Shown: piece by piece, positions 17,654-26,632 of the stretch
Numbering within the stretch: position 1 is the first letter of the stretch
Layout of the letters: each line of letters starts with the position of its first letter
From: an uncultured Flavobacteriales bacterium
Lineage (GTDB): Bacteria; Bacteroidota; Bacteroidia; Flavobacteriales_D; CAJJDF01
Assembly (NCBI GenBank): GCA_905182785.1
Contig: CAJJDF010000027.1
Location: 1-46,499 of the forward strand
DNA length: 46,499 nucleotides
Direction of reading: 5' to 3'
Position numbers and translations under genes: made by a program
Notes under the pieces: model-generated
Seen by the model: only the letters and a program-made list of their open reading frames with translations
What the model was told of the DNA's origin: nothing
Database searches by the model: none

Positions 17654-18730
17654 ATGAAAAAAACAGCATTAACTAGTACACACATAGATTTAGGAGCAAA
17701 AATGGTTGAATTTGCAGGATATTACATGCCTTTGCAATATGAAGGATTAGGAATAGAGCATGAGACTGTAAGAAATGATGTGGGTGTTTTTGATGTTTCT
17801 CATATGGGTGAATTTTTAATCTCGGGCCCAAATGCTTTGGATTTAATACAAAAAGTATCGTCTAATGATGCAACTAAACTAACTGTGGGGAAAGCACAAT
17901 ACAGCTGCCTACCTAACGACCAAGGTGGAATTGTAGATGATTTGATTATTTATAAAATAAAAGAAGAACAATACTTACTAGTTGTAAATGCTAGTAATAT
18001 GCAAAAAGATTGGGATTGGATTTCTAAACACAATACTATGGGGGCAGAAATGAAAGATCTATCTATGGATTATTCATTATTGGCAATTCAAGGACCTAAA
18101 GCTGTTGAAGCAATGCAATCACTTACAAGTGTAGATTTAGCTGCAATTGCTTTTTATAATTTTGAAGTAGCAGATTTTGCTGGAGTTGAACATGTAATTA
18201 TCTCTGCAACTGGATATACAGGTTCTGGAGGTTTTGAAATCTATTGCAAGAACAGTGAAGCTAAACAAATTTGGGACAAAGTATTTGAAGCGGGTGCAGA
18301 GTTTGGGATTAAACCAATTGGATTAGCTGCAAGAGATACTTTAAGACTAGAAAAAGGATATTGCTTGTACGGGAATGACATAAACGACAGTACTTCTCCG
18401 CTAGAGGCTGGATTGGGATGGGTAACAAAATTTACTAAAGATTTTATTAATTCGGACAACCTGAAAGCACAAAAAGAAGCAGGTGTTACAAGAAAATTAG
18501 TTGGTTTTGAAATGCTTGAAAGAGGAATTCCAAGACATGATTACCCAATTGTAAATGCTGATGGAAAAGAAATAGGAATTGTTACTTCTGGAACTATGTC
18601 ACCTTCATTGAATAAAGGTATAGGAATGGGATATGTAGCAAAGGAACTAAGTACACCAGATTCTGAAATATACATTCAGGTAAGAAAAAAGCAATTGAAA
18701 GCTAAGGTGGTTAAGATGCCTTTTTTATAG
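17654..18730 (+). CDS. gcvT: Glycine cleavage system aminomethyltransferase (T protein)
   Basis: A 358-residue protein that takes the aminomethyl group from the lipoylated H protein, releasing ammonia and forming methylene-tetrahydrofolate. Seen: [32 protein letters not shown], the folate-binding segment [30 protein letters not shown], and the C-terminal GIGMGYV. Length is normal. It is a single transcription unit with a promoter upstream and a strong terminator downstream; genes for the other glycine cleavage subunits are not in the window. Confidence 0.95.
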   Translation: MKKTALTSTHIDLGAKMVEFAGYYMPLQYEGLGIEHETVRNDVGVFDVSHMGEFLISGPNALDLIQKVSSNDATKLTVGKAQYSCLPNDQGGIVDDLIIYKIKEEQYLLVVNASNMQKDWDWISKHNTMGAEMKDLSMDYSLLAIQGPKAVEAMQSLTSVDLAAIAFYNFEVADFAGVEHVIISATGYTGSGGFEIYCKNSEAKQIWDKVFEAGAEFGIKPIGLAARDTLRLEKGYCLYGNDINDSTSPLEAGLGWVTKFTKDFINSDNLKAQKEAGVTRKLVGFEMLERGIPRHDYPIVNADGKEIGIVTSGTMSPSLNKGIGMGYVAKELSTPDSEIYIQVRKKQLKAKVVKMPFL

Positions 18731-18752
18731 GGAAAACTGAAAAAAAATTATG

Positions 18753-18786
18753 AATACACAAATCAAAAGGTTTGTGTATTTTTTTT
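18753..18786 (+). terminator. Rho-independent terminator of gcvT
   Basis: AATACACAAA (18753-18762) pairs with TTTGTGTATT (18771-18780) around an 8-nt loop, then TTTTTT. It lies 22 nt after the gcvT stop. Confidence 0.85.
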
Positions 18787-18966
18787 GAAAAACACAATTG
18801 TATCACTCTTGGTATTAAGAGTAAGATCTGTGTTTCTTTGCAAAGTCGCCAACTATAAAATTTAATTTTTTACAGAAAAAAGACTAAGGCAAAATATTTA
18901 TATTTAGCTTATTATCAATCCGGAATGTATTGCTTATAGCCTGTCTTACGTTTCTTATACAAACAG

Positions 18967-19071
18967 TTAAAATTTAACAATAAACCCAACTAGTATAATA
19001 AACCCTAAATCATCTACAAAATACCTTTACCTGTTTAGGTAATCTAGATAAAATGTCATTCAATAGAATAT
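18967..19071 (-). pseudogene. Decayed copy of the 3' end of the TonB-dependent receptor gene
   Basis: The minus strand here can be aligned to the last about 100 nt of the intact receptor gene (19842-19941). Shared runs include AGATTACCTAAAC, AAAGGTATTTTG and TGATGATTT, and both end in AAxTTTTAA. Translated, it gives a corrupted LDYLNR, then RYFVDDLGF, then VKF before the stop, against RDYLNRQRYFADDLGF and VNIKF in the receptor. A TAA replaces the residue after YLNR. No other part of a second receptor is present. With the intact tail it flanks the beta-sandwich pseudogene as a direct repeat. Confidence 0.8.
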
Positions 19072-19105
19072 TTTTAATGTTCAACAACAATTTTTAAATT
19101 ACTAA

Positions 19106-19765
19106 CTACCCTACTTTACTACTTGTATTAATACCCGTCATATATGGATTTAAAATAACAGATCCAACTGCTCCTGAAAAATCAAGAAAATCAGAACTCA
19201 CTATTCCAGATTTAAAATTTACTGGTAATGATAATAAGGACGGAGCTGGCAGCCCAACTACTTGCTGAATGTCATCAAAAAAGAAAGCTGAACTTGCCAT
19301 TCCGTTACCTAAATTACCAAAATCAAACATAAAAAACTACCCCATTAAAATAGTTAGAGTTCCTGCAAAAATCCATTCCAATGTTTCCCAAGGTCCTGAA
19401 ACAGTTGTCAAAGCATTTACCTCTAATGAACCTGCCGAACTTTCCAATTTAAATTTTACAACTGTACCTATTGGAGCTGTTGTATATACTTTCATTGTGA
19501 TTTTTGTATTCACAGAAAAATCTAAATTAGCAGAAAGAACTAATTTACTTCCTACCCGTATTTGACCACTATCTCTTATCATTCGAGCAACAGAATCACT
19601 TAAATTAATTCCTGTTTTACCTGGATTAACCCTAACAATAGCTGTTCCTCCATCAAAATCAATAAAATCTGAAGTGGTAACTTTACTGTCAAAAATTATA
19701 GGAAAACTTTGAGAATAACTCAAAGAAAATACAAAAAGACTGAAAGTGAATAAAATTGATTTCAT
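19106..19765 (-). pseudogene. Secreted tandem beta-sandwich (carbohydrate-binding-like) protein, disrupted
   Basis: Signal peptide MKSILFTFSLFVFSLSYSQS from ATG 19765, then a module starting FPIIFDSKVTTSDFIDFDGG with TGINLSDSVARMIRDSG and SGPWETLEWIFAG. TAG at 19337-19339 interrupts it. Two codons later the same frame resumes with MFDFGNLGNG and ASSAFFFDDIQQV, the expected end of the module. A second module (LPVNFKSGIVSSDFLDF, TGINTSSKVG) then stops at 19106, far too short. Between GTL and MFDF another frame reads NYFNGVVF, as expected for the family, so two compensating indels probably occurred. Such modules occur in Bacteroidota secreted proteins, often with glycoside hydrolases. It follows the TonB receptor. 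Confidence 0.7.
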
Positions 19766-19841
19766 AAATGTATTATAACAGTTATTGTACAATATACAAC
19801 AACTAATCTAACTACAAAATAATTTTTTGGAGAAAATTGAA

Positions 19842-22154
19842 TTAAAACTTAATATTAACCCCAGCCACAAGATTAAACCCCAAATCATCAGCAAAATACC
19901 TTTGTCGGTTTAGGTAATCTCGGTAAGTGGTGTTCAATAAGTTTTCTGCTCTTAGGTAGAGATTTAGTTTTAGTTTTTTCAATTGTTTCTCTGCTGATAA
20001 TTTAAGCCCTATCAAATAATAAGCCTCTGGAGGGGCTACAAAATCTTGTGAAGCAAACAAGTTTTTTTGTTCAAATACATAATTCCCATTTACTGTAAAT
20101 CCAACATTTTGGAAAGTTCCCAACTTTGGTAATTCATAATCAAACTCAGCAAAAATAGCATTGGAAGGCATAAAAATCAATGGCAAGTCATTGGTTTGGT
20201 CCATTCCTTTTAAGTAACAGTACTTTGCTGTAATAGTAAATCTTTGGCTAGCTTGGTAAGTTGTGGCAATATCAAATCCTGTGAGCCTTACATTAGTTTG
20301 TTGGTACTTAAAAACAGGGAAAGCTCCACGAATGGTAAGCCTAATTTCATCTTGTGGATTTAGATATATGTAATCCTTAATGTTTTGATTGTAAAACATT
20401 CCTTCCACAAATAATTTTTCTTTTATATTCCCTTTTATCGAAAGCGTATTCTTTATAGAGGTCTCTTTGTTGAGAGTTGGATCTCCTTCCTCTATTCCAC
20501 TCACTCCTTGGTGCAATCCGTTACTGTACAATTCATTTACCTCAGGATTTCTAGAGGCATATCCAATGTTATACGCTACTTTCCAGTTTTTTTGAAACTC
20601 GTGTGTAACTCCAAACAAAGCACTAAGGTTGTGATAGTCGTTTTCTGTTCTATAAATATATCGAGGAACTTCGGTAGAAATTGCTGCAACTTTTCTGTTT
20701 TCAAAATCGTATCGCCCTCCAAACTCAAATGTCGTTTTCTCCATTTTTTTGGTAATTAATCCATAAAAGCCTGTTTCAAAACCAAGATAATCAGGAATTA
20801 ATGGAAGAATCCCTGTTTCGGGTAAGTTGGTATTATCGACATGGTTTATTTGAAAACCAATATTTAAATCCCAATTTTTTGGTAAATAATTTCTGTATTT
20901 ACCTTCAATAAAATTTGAAATTTGTTTCAAACTTAAAGCTGGTATTTCGGATCTTCCGCTTCTTCTTACATCAAATTCTTTTCTCAAATTATACTGTCCA
21001 GCATAAGTAAAATCTAACCATTGCTTTTCATTAATAATATATTTTGTTTGGAACTTAAGTAAATGGTGATTTACCTTTTGGTAAGGAGAGTTAATCGAAT
21101 AAGAAAAATTATCTTCGGTATAGAAAGGAACTTTTCTTTCAAAAGCCTCTTCCAAATCGGTGAGATTTCCAATGTGTGAACCTCTTAACACACCCAAATC
21201 GGCATTGAATGAACTGAAATACAAAGCACTCGACCATTTCTTATTCCATTTTTTCTCCAATTGCAAAGCTATATTTGCTTCCTGGTTTCCAGTGTTTGTA
21301 AGGTAATAATCGGGAGTATGATTATCTCCACTTTTCTTAAGAGTTCCCACGACACGCCAAGCAAATAGTTTTCCATATTGTTGTAGTTCAAGATTTATTC
21401 CATTGCCTAATCCATTGGTTTCAAAAGAATACCGAGCTTCTCCATGAAGATGTGGTTCATTGTCAATTTTATTGGGTTCTACCAAAATTACACTCCCCAA
21501 TGAACTCCCTTGATATTCAAGAGCTCCTACTCCTTTCACTACAGTAATTTTATTGGCAACCAAAGGGTCAATCTCTGGACTGTGGTCTACACCCCATTGC
21601 TGTCCGCTTTGGGCAACTCCATTATTCAATATAGTAATTCTTGTTCCGTATAATCCATGAACTACTGGTTTTGCAATACCACTTCCGTTTTTTATTACAC
21701 TAACTCCCGAAATACCCTCGAGCATATTTGCTAAACTCTTATCTGAATTCTCGCCAATAGTTTTAGAATTTATCGATTGAGATTCTTGAGTGGTTGCTTT
21801 ATCTTCCTCTCCTTCCACTTTAAATTCATTCAATAAATGGCCATTGTGATCTAGAAAAACAATGACATTGGTATCTTTTGTCAAAGAGAAGAAGATTTCT
21901 TGAACTTCGCAGCCAATATGGCTAATATTTACGTGTAAATCTCCTTCACACATAGATTCGAATTTAAAAAACCCCAGACTATCAGTATAAACTCCTTTTT
22001 GAGATTCTTTTAGATAAACATTGGCAAAAATAATTGGTTTATCTGTACTCAAATCTTTTACTACTCCAGAAACAGTCAATTTACAATCTTGTGAAATTGA
22101 AACTACAGGTAATAGTAAAAGAAAAAAGTAAAAACATAAATTTTTATTGAACAT
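19842..22154 (-). CDS. TonB-dependent outer-membrane receptor
   Basis: A 770-residue protein: signal peptide (cleavage near VSIS), a carboxypeptidase-regulatory-like beta domain (residues about 27-110, LTVSGVVKDLSTDKPIIFAN), a plug domain (about 130-240, including SLANMLEGISGVSV and VVHGLYGTRITILNNGV), then a barrel ending in an aromatic-poor strand VAGVNIKF. It imports a metal complex or other ligand using TonB energy. The His-containing plug segment GQQWGVDHSPEIDP is typical of the ZnuD-like/heme-type group. It overlaps the upstream small lipoprotein gene by 11 nt and shares its promoter with the Fur-type operator, so metal (perhaps zinc) uptake is the best guess. Confidence 0.88.
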   Translation of the reverse strand: MFNKNLCFYFFLLLLPVVSISQDCKLTVSGVVKDLSTDKPIIFANVYLKESQKGVYTDSLGFFKFESMCEGDLHVNISHIGCEVQEIFFSLTKDTNVIVFLDHNGHLLNEFKVEGEEDKATTQESQSINSKTIGENSDKSLANMLEGISGVSVIKNGSGIAKPVVHGLYGTRITILNNGVAQSGQQWGVDHSPEIDPLVANKITVVKGVGALEYQGSSLGSVILVEPNKIDNEPHLHGEARYSFETNGLGNGINLELQQYGKLFAWRVVGTLKKSGDNHTPDYYLTNTGNQEANIALQLEKKWNKKWSSALYFSSFNADLGVLRGSHIGNLTDLEEAFERKVPFYTEDNFSYSINSPYQKVNHHLLKFQTKYIINEKQWLDFTYAGQYNLRKEFDVRRSGRSEIPALSLKQISNFIEGKYRNYLPKNWDLNIGFQINHVDNTNLPETGILPLIPDYLGFETGFYGLITKKMEKTTFEFGGRYDFENRKVAAISTEVPRYIYRTENDYHNLSALFGVTHEFQKNWKVAYNIGYASRNPEVNELYSNGLHQGVSGIEEGDPTLNKETSIKNTLSIKGNIKEKLFVEGMFYNQNIKDYIYLNPQDEIRLTIRGAFPVFKYQQTNVRLTGFDIATTYQASQRFTITAKYCYLKGMDQTNDLPLIFMPSNAIFAEFDYELPKLGTFQNVGFTVNGNYVFEQKNLFASQDFVAPPEAYYLIGLKLSAEKQLKKLKLNLYLRAENLLNTTYRDYLNRQRYFADDLGFNLVAGVNIKF

Positions 22155-22713
22155 CTAAATTAAAAGTTACTTCAATGTCTGTTTCACCCCCAGCATTTGT
22201 TATGTCTCCAGAAGAAACTCCTGTAGCACTCTTTGCAGGTTCGTGACGTAAAGTTATTTTTAATGTTCCTGTATTAGTACTGTTTGTTGTAAGAGTTGAT
22301 GTTATCCCAATTGGATCGCCATTTGCATCCATATCAGTATAGGCAATAGTTACATCAGTAGCAGAAGGTTCAAAAAAGAATTGGTGCTCATCTCCTTCAG
22401 CACTTACTTCAAGAGTAATGTCTTCTGCAGGACTTTCTATTTCATTTAATAATTCTAAAACTCCTGTGTATGTTGTATTAGAATCTAATGCTCCTCCAGT
22501 AATGGTTGGTGCACTTCCTCCATCTCCATCCAAATCTTGAAACGATAATACAATTGCAGTTCCTCCTCCAGTAGGTGTTAAAGTATAATTAAGAGTTGTA
22601 ATCACTTCTTCTTCATTAGGAATAATTGGATCATCTTTTTCTTTCTTACAAGAAGCTAATACAGATAAAATTACCAGCCCTGATATAACTATTTTATTAA
22701 ATTTTTTCATCAT
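22144..22713 (-). CDS. Small lipoprotein paired with TonB-dependent receptor
   Basis: A 189-residue protein with a lipoprotein signal (ILSVLASC, Cys22, followed by KKEKDD). The rest is beta-rich with LSFQDLDGDGGSAPT and FFFEPSATDVTIAYTD. Similar lipoproteins sit immediately upstream of TonB-dependent receptors in flavobacteria and are often labelled 'type 1 periplasmic binding fold'; the biochemical role is unknown. The start is one of two adjacent ATGs. Its stop overlaps the receptor start by 11 nt, indicating translational coupling. It probably captures the substrate or works with the receptor at the outer membrane. Confidence 0.75.
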   Translation of the reverse strand: MMKKFNKIVISGLVILSVLASCKKEKDDPIIPNEEEVITTLNYTLTPTGGGTAIVLSFQDLDGDGGSAPTITGGALDSNTTYTGVLELLNEIESPAEDITLEVSAEGDEHQFFFEPSATDVTIAYTDMDANGDPIGITSTLTTNSTNTGTLKITLRHEPAKSATGVSSGDITNAGGETDIEVTFNLDVQ

Positions 22714-22744
22714 GTTTTTTTTTAATTGAATTAATAATATGAAT

Positions 22745-22783
22745 CAAAGATAAATAAATATTTGTAACAATGTTGCAAATATT
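22745..22783 (-). promoter_or_regulatory. Promoter with Fur-family-type operator for the lipoprotein/TonB receptor operon
   Basis: On the minus strand TATCTTTG (22752-22745) is a perfect TAnnTTTG box, 31 nt before the ATG. Just upstream lies a 13-1-13 inverted repeat: AATATTTGTAACA (22757-22769), a central A, and TGTTGCAAATATT (22771-22783), with one mismatch. Its core TGTAACA-A-TGTTGCA has the 7-1-7 form used by Fur, Zur and PerR repressors. It covers the -33 region, so bound repressor would block RNA polymerase. The cognate regulator and metal are inferred, with Zur the leading guess. Confidence 0.65.
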
Positions 22784-22904
22784 ATAATAAATATTTTTTA
22801 TACTATATTTTTTAAATAGTTATGGGTATAATTTCACAACTACTTTATAAGAAAAAAGCAATAAGTTGTAAACCAAAAAAAAGGAGGTTGTAAATTAAAT
22901 TCGT

Positions 22905-24680
22905 CTAACGAATGACCTCTTCAATTTCCTCAATCACATCTACACTTTTTTCGTAAATCTCTAGGTTATTTTGTGGCGATAGTGGGGCATATTTTGCCAT
23001 TTCGCATTGTTCCAATACTGTAATGAAAGATTTAGTAGTCTTTCCTCCCACTCCTTTATTTGTGAGAGTTTCGGAGATACTTTCTTTGGTCATTTTTGCA
23101 GTTTCTATCTGCAGTTTTTCATTCACGTATTTATTCAAACCTATTAAAGTCTCATCATAAAATCCTGCAATGTTATTGTTGTCCAAGTGTTGTTTAGCAA
23201 CTGCCATTTTTAAAGCCAGTTTCTTTCTTGCATTTTTCCTTCTTTCTTCCTCAGTTTCTTCTTTATTTTTTCTCAGAAAAATAAGATAATATAAGGCTAT
23301 TCCTCCTACCAATAAACTAGGAATAAGAATATAAAGCCAAGTATATTCGCCTTTTTTAACTTCTTTATCAACTTTATCTGTCAGTTCTTCAGTCTGCTCA
23401 ATTACTGTTTCATCAATTGTCCCATCTTCGTTATAAGCATTTACTGTAAACGCATCAGAAGTAATAGTTTTGTAGGAATTTGATTTTACATCAAAATAAG
23501 AAAAAGCAATTGGCTTTATTTTAAATACTCCTGCTTTTCTCGGAATTAGTAAATAATTATACGTTTTACTTCCACTTATTCCATTTTCACTTATTCTAAT
23601 GTTATTCTTTGTTTCTGGATCATACACTTCAAATTCCTCAGGGAAATTTAGCTTTAGTTCGCTCAATTGTTTAAGGTTACCTTTTCCCGAAATCGAAATA
23701 GTAAGATCTATAGGTTGATCTATCAGTATAGAATCTGAGTTAAAAATAACTTTCATATCCATTTCTCCAACCTGATTTATAAAACTTTTTGGTGCATTTA
23801 CCGGTAGAGGTTTCACCTCAATTGTGGGAGAATTACTCACTATAGATTTACTAATTGGTGCACTAAAAGGGGAAGTTTGAATCCTTGCAGTCAAGCTAAA
23901 TGAGTTTAATTTTAATTTACCCGCTTGCTGTGGAAACAGTATTTCTTTCTTTACTGTAAACACCTGATATTGTTGACCATCAATTGTTTCTATTACAGGT
24001 TTAGAGGTTTCGGGAATTTTAATATTCTCACTCCAAAACCCTTCTTGTGTTGGAAAATCATACTTTTCTAATCCAAAATTAAAATTCTTGGTATATAACT
24101 TATAGGTGATTAAAAGCTGTTCGTTTTTATAAGGATTAGATTCTGAAACAGATATTCTTCCAAAAAAATCTTTATTACCAATTTCAACAGATTGTTGCTG
24201 CCTTCTTCCCATTCCTCGCATCATCTCCTCTTGCATTTGTCTAATCTGCTTAAATGGATCTTGTGCTCTTTGCTGCCTAGACTGACTTTCTTTCACCACT
24301 TCCATAGTTACTGTTGGCGATTCATACACAGTATTACCAACCTTTATCTTGGCACCTTTTATTTCGTGAGTACCCAGTTTTGTAGGCTGTAATACAACTT
24401 CGTATGAGTAATTAGTTTTTACTGTTGTTCTTCCAGTAACATCACGCACAATACTGTTACTTGTTCCTTGCGAAAGTCCTCCTATTACTTTGAAATTCTT
24501 ATAGTTAGGCAAAGAAAATTGTCCCCGTTTATTTACAGAATAAGTCACCTGAAATCTATCTGTGATTCCCGCTTTTTTTATTCCTCCTGTAGAACTTGTA
24601 AATTCAATGTCTTGAGAGAACCCAAGACCCGATACTAGCATAAAAAAGATAACAGCCGTGGCCAGACTTATTTTTTTCAT
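22905..24680 (-). CDS. batD: BatD-family protein
   Basis: A 591-residue protein: signal peptide MKKISLATAVIFFMLVSGLGFSQ, repeated beta domains in the periplasm (residues about 25-430) with NKRGQFSLPNYKNFKVIGG and VLQPTKLGTHEIKGAKIKVG, one transmembrane helix near 455-475 (WLYILIPSLLVGGIALYYL) and a charged cytoplasmic tail. This is the layout of BatD of the Bacteroides aerotolerance system, implicated in oxidative stress resistance. The ATG at 24680 is chosen since it begins the signal peptide. batA, batB, batC and batE are not adjacent here. The gene follows the acyl-CoA ligase by 45 nt. Confidence 0.85.
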   Translation of the reverse strand: MKKISLATAVIFFMLVSGLGFSQDIEFTSSTGGIKKAGITDRFQVTYSVNKRGQFSLPNYKNFKVIGGLSQGTSNSIVRDVTGRTTVKTNYSYEVVLQPTKLGTHEIKGAKIKVGNTVYESPTVTMEVVKESQSRQQRAQDPFKQIRQMQEEMMRGMGRRQQQSVEIGNKDFFGRISVSESNPYKNEQLLITYKLYTKNFNFGLEKYDFPTQEGFWSENIKIPETSKPVIETIDGQQYQVFTVKKEILFPQQAGKLKLNSFSLTARIQTSPFSAPISKSIVSNSPTIEVKPLPVNAPKSFINQVGEMDMKVIFNSDSILIDQPIDLTISISGKGNLKQLSELKLNFPEEFEVYDPETKNNIRISENGISGSKTYNYLLIPRKAGVFKIKPIAFSYFDVKSNSYKTITSDAFTVNAYNEDGTIDETVIEQTEELTDKVDKEVKKGEYTWLYILIPSLLVGGIALYYLIFLRKNKEETEEERRKNARKKLALKMAVAKQHLDNNNIAGFYDETLIGLNKYVNEKLQIETAKMTKESISETLTNKGVGGKTTKSFITVLEQCEMAKYAPLSPQNNLEIYEKSVDVIEEIEEVIR

Positions 24681-24725
24681 AACCTTAATAAGATGTTTTG
24701 TATTCGTAAAATAAATTAGCAATTA

Positions 24726-26483
24726 CTATGCATAAATTCCTTCCACAATGCTTGCACATTGTTCCATCACTATGTTTCTTTTCAGTTTAAGTGTGGGAGT
24801 TAATTCTCCTGTTTCTATGCTCCATTCTTTTTCAATAAGCACAAATTTCTTAACTGTTTCCCATTTTGCAAATTCTGCATTGTATTTTGCAATTTCACGG
24901 TCAAATTTATCAATAACTTGTTCGTTTTTTATCAATTGTTCGTCACTTGCGTAAATGATTTTTTTGTAATCTGCCCATACCTTCAAGCTTTCAAATGCTG
25001 GGATAATAAGAGCAGCTGTATGCTTTTTATTCTCTCCTATCACCATTATTTGCTCAATAAATGGCGATAATTTAAATTTGTTCTCCATAAGCTCTGGCGA
25101 TATATATTTCCCTCCAGATGTTTTGAATATTTGCTTAATTCTTCCTGTAATTTTCAAGAAATGAGTATCTACAAACTCTCCTTTATCTCCTGTATGAAAC
25201 CAACCATCTTTGTCTATTACTTCAGCAGTTTTTTCTGGTGCTTTGTAATATCCTTTCATCACATTTGTTCCTTTTACCAAAATCTCTCCAGTATCGGCAA
25301 TTTTCACCTCTACCGATTTCAGTACTTTACCTACTGTTCCCATCCTTACTCCGTCATTAAATTCCGAAATCACACTCACTACAGGCGAAGTTTCTGTTAA
25401 TCCATATCCTTCGTAAATTGGCATATCAGCAGCATAAAACACACGCATTAAACTAGATTCAAGAGCTGCACTTCCAGATACTATTACATCAATGTTTCCT
25501 CCCAGAGCTTCTTGCCATTTGCTAAAAATTAACTTACGAGCAATTTTTAATTTGATATTATAAATAGCTCCTTTGTCAATATCCCATTCTTGTCCTAATT
25601 TTACTGCCCAGAAAAACAATGCTTTTTTTACTCCAGTTAATTCTTCCCCTTTAGCAATAATTTTAGCGTATACTTTTTCTATCAATCTTGGTACGGCAGT
25701 AAATAAGTTTGGTTTCACGTCTCTAATGTCATCACCAACTGTTTCAAGCGATTCTGCAAAATAAACAGAAACTCCAATGTACTGGTACAAATACAAGATC
25801 ATTCTTTCAAAAACATGACAAACCGGTAAAAAACTCAATGCTTTTGCATTTTCTGCTACAGGAACTCTATCCAAACTATCTAGCACATTACTTACCAGGT
25901 TCTTATGAGTTAACATTACACCTTTTGGTAATCCTGTTGTACCCGAAGTATAAATTAATGTAGCTAAATCTTCCGTATCTACTTTATCTCTCAATGTTTC
26001 TACTTCACTGTTAGGAACATCTTTTCCTTCCTCCAATATTTCTTTCCAATGCCTTGCTCCTTCAACTTTATTAAAAGTAAAAATCTCTCCCAAAGTAGGT
26101 ATTTCAGGCTTAATAGAAACTACTTTTTGGTGTAATTCTTCGTCAGAAACAACACACAATTTTATTTCTGCATTGTTAAATATATAGGTGTATTCTTTTT
26201 CTGTAATTGTAGGGTAAATGGGTACTGAAACAGCTCCAATTTGAAGGATTGCAACATCTGCAATGTTCCATTCTGACCTATTATTAGAAATTAAGCCTAC
26301 TTTATCGCCTGGTTTTATTCCCATTTTCAATAAACCTCTACTCATTTCCATTGCCTTGTTTATATACTCTTGAGTAGAAGTTTTAATCCATTTTCCATCT
26401 CTCTTATCAACTAAACAATCATCCTGTGGATATTTATCCAATTGATGGTAGGCAAAATCAAACGCTCTTGTAATCTTAGTCAT
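24726..26483 (-). CDS. Long-chain fatty acid-CoA ligase (AMP-forming)
   Basis: A 585-residue adenylate-forming enzyme that activates fatty acids with ATP and CoA. Seen: the P-loop TLIYTSGTTGLPKGVMLTH (residues about 173-192), YEGYGLTETSPVVS (A5 motif), GWFHTGDKGEF with the ATP-ribose Asp, and KTSGGKYISPELME with a C-terminal domain near LTPTLKLKRN, whose Lys is the likely catalytic residue. The closest recognisable group is the FadD15-type bacterial ligases. It heads a run with batD and is divergent from the nuclease gene. A 13-bp palindrome lies in the shared intergenic region. Confidence 0.9.
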   Translation of the reverse strand: MTKITRAFDFAYHQLDKYPQDDCLVDKRDGKWIKTSTQEYINKAMEMSRGLLKMGIKPGDKVGLISNNRSEWNIADVAILQIGAVSVPIYPTITEKEYTYIFNNAEIKLCVVSDEELHQKVVSIKPEIPTLGEIFTFNKVEGARHWKEILEEGKDVPNSEVETLRDKVDTEDLATLIYTSGTTGLPKGVMLTHKNLVSNVLDSLDRVPVAENAKALSFLPVCHVFERMILYLYQYIGVSVYFAESLETVGDDIRDVKPNLFTAVPRLIEKVYAKIIAKGEELTGVKKALFFWAVKLGQEWDIDKGAIYNIKLKIARKLIFSKWQEALGGNIDVIVSGSAALESSLMRVFYAADMPIYEGYGLTETSPVVSVISEFNDGVRMGTVGKVLKSVEVKIADTGEILVKGTNVMKGYYKAPEKTAEVIDKDGWFHTGDKGEFVDTHFLKITGRIKQIFKTSGGKYISPELMENKFKLSPFIEQIMVIGENKKHTAALIIPAFESLKVWADYKKIIYASDEQLIKNEQVIDKFDREIAKYNAEFAKWETVKKFVLIEKEWSIETGELTPTLKLKRNIVMEQCASIVEGIYA

Positions 26484-26632
26484 AGTTAGTTTTTTTCTAA
26501 CTGCAATTTACATTATTTATAAAAAATAAACAAATAATAATTTATAAGGCATTTGTAACAAATAGAATTTATAATTCCATTATTAAGAAACCATAATTTT
26601 AATTAAGTTTGTTTTCTATTCAAAACTAATCA

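Noticed and set aside
19269-19565. Plus-strand ORF of 98 codons
   Set aside because: Antisense to the beta-sandwich pseudogene, whose minus-strand modules, signal peptide and motifs are recognisable.
26551-26563. 13-bp palindrome ATTTGTAACAAAT between the acyl-CoA ligase and nuclease genes, partly like the metal operator at 22757
   Set aside because: The half-site spacing differs from the 7-1-7 Fur-type form and no promoter element coincides. Possible fatty-acid regulator site but too weak to call.
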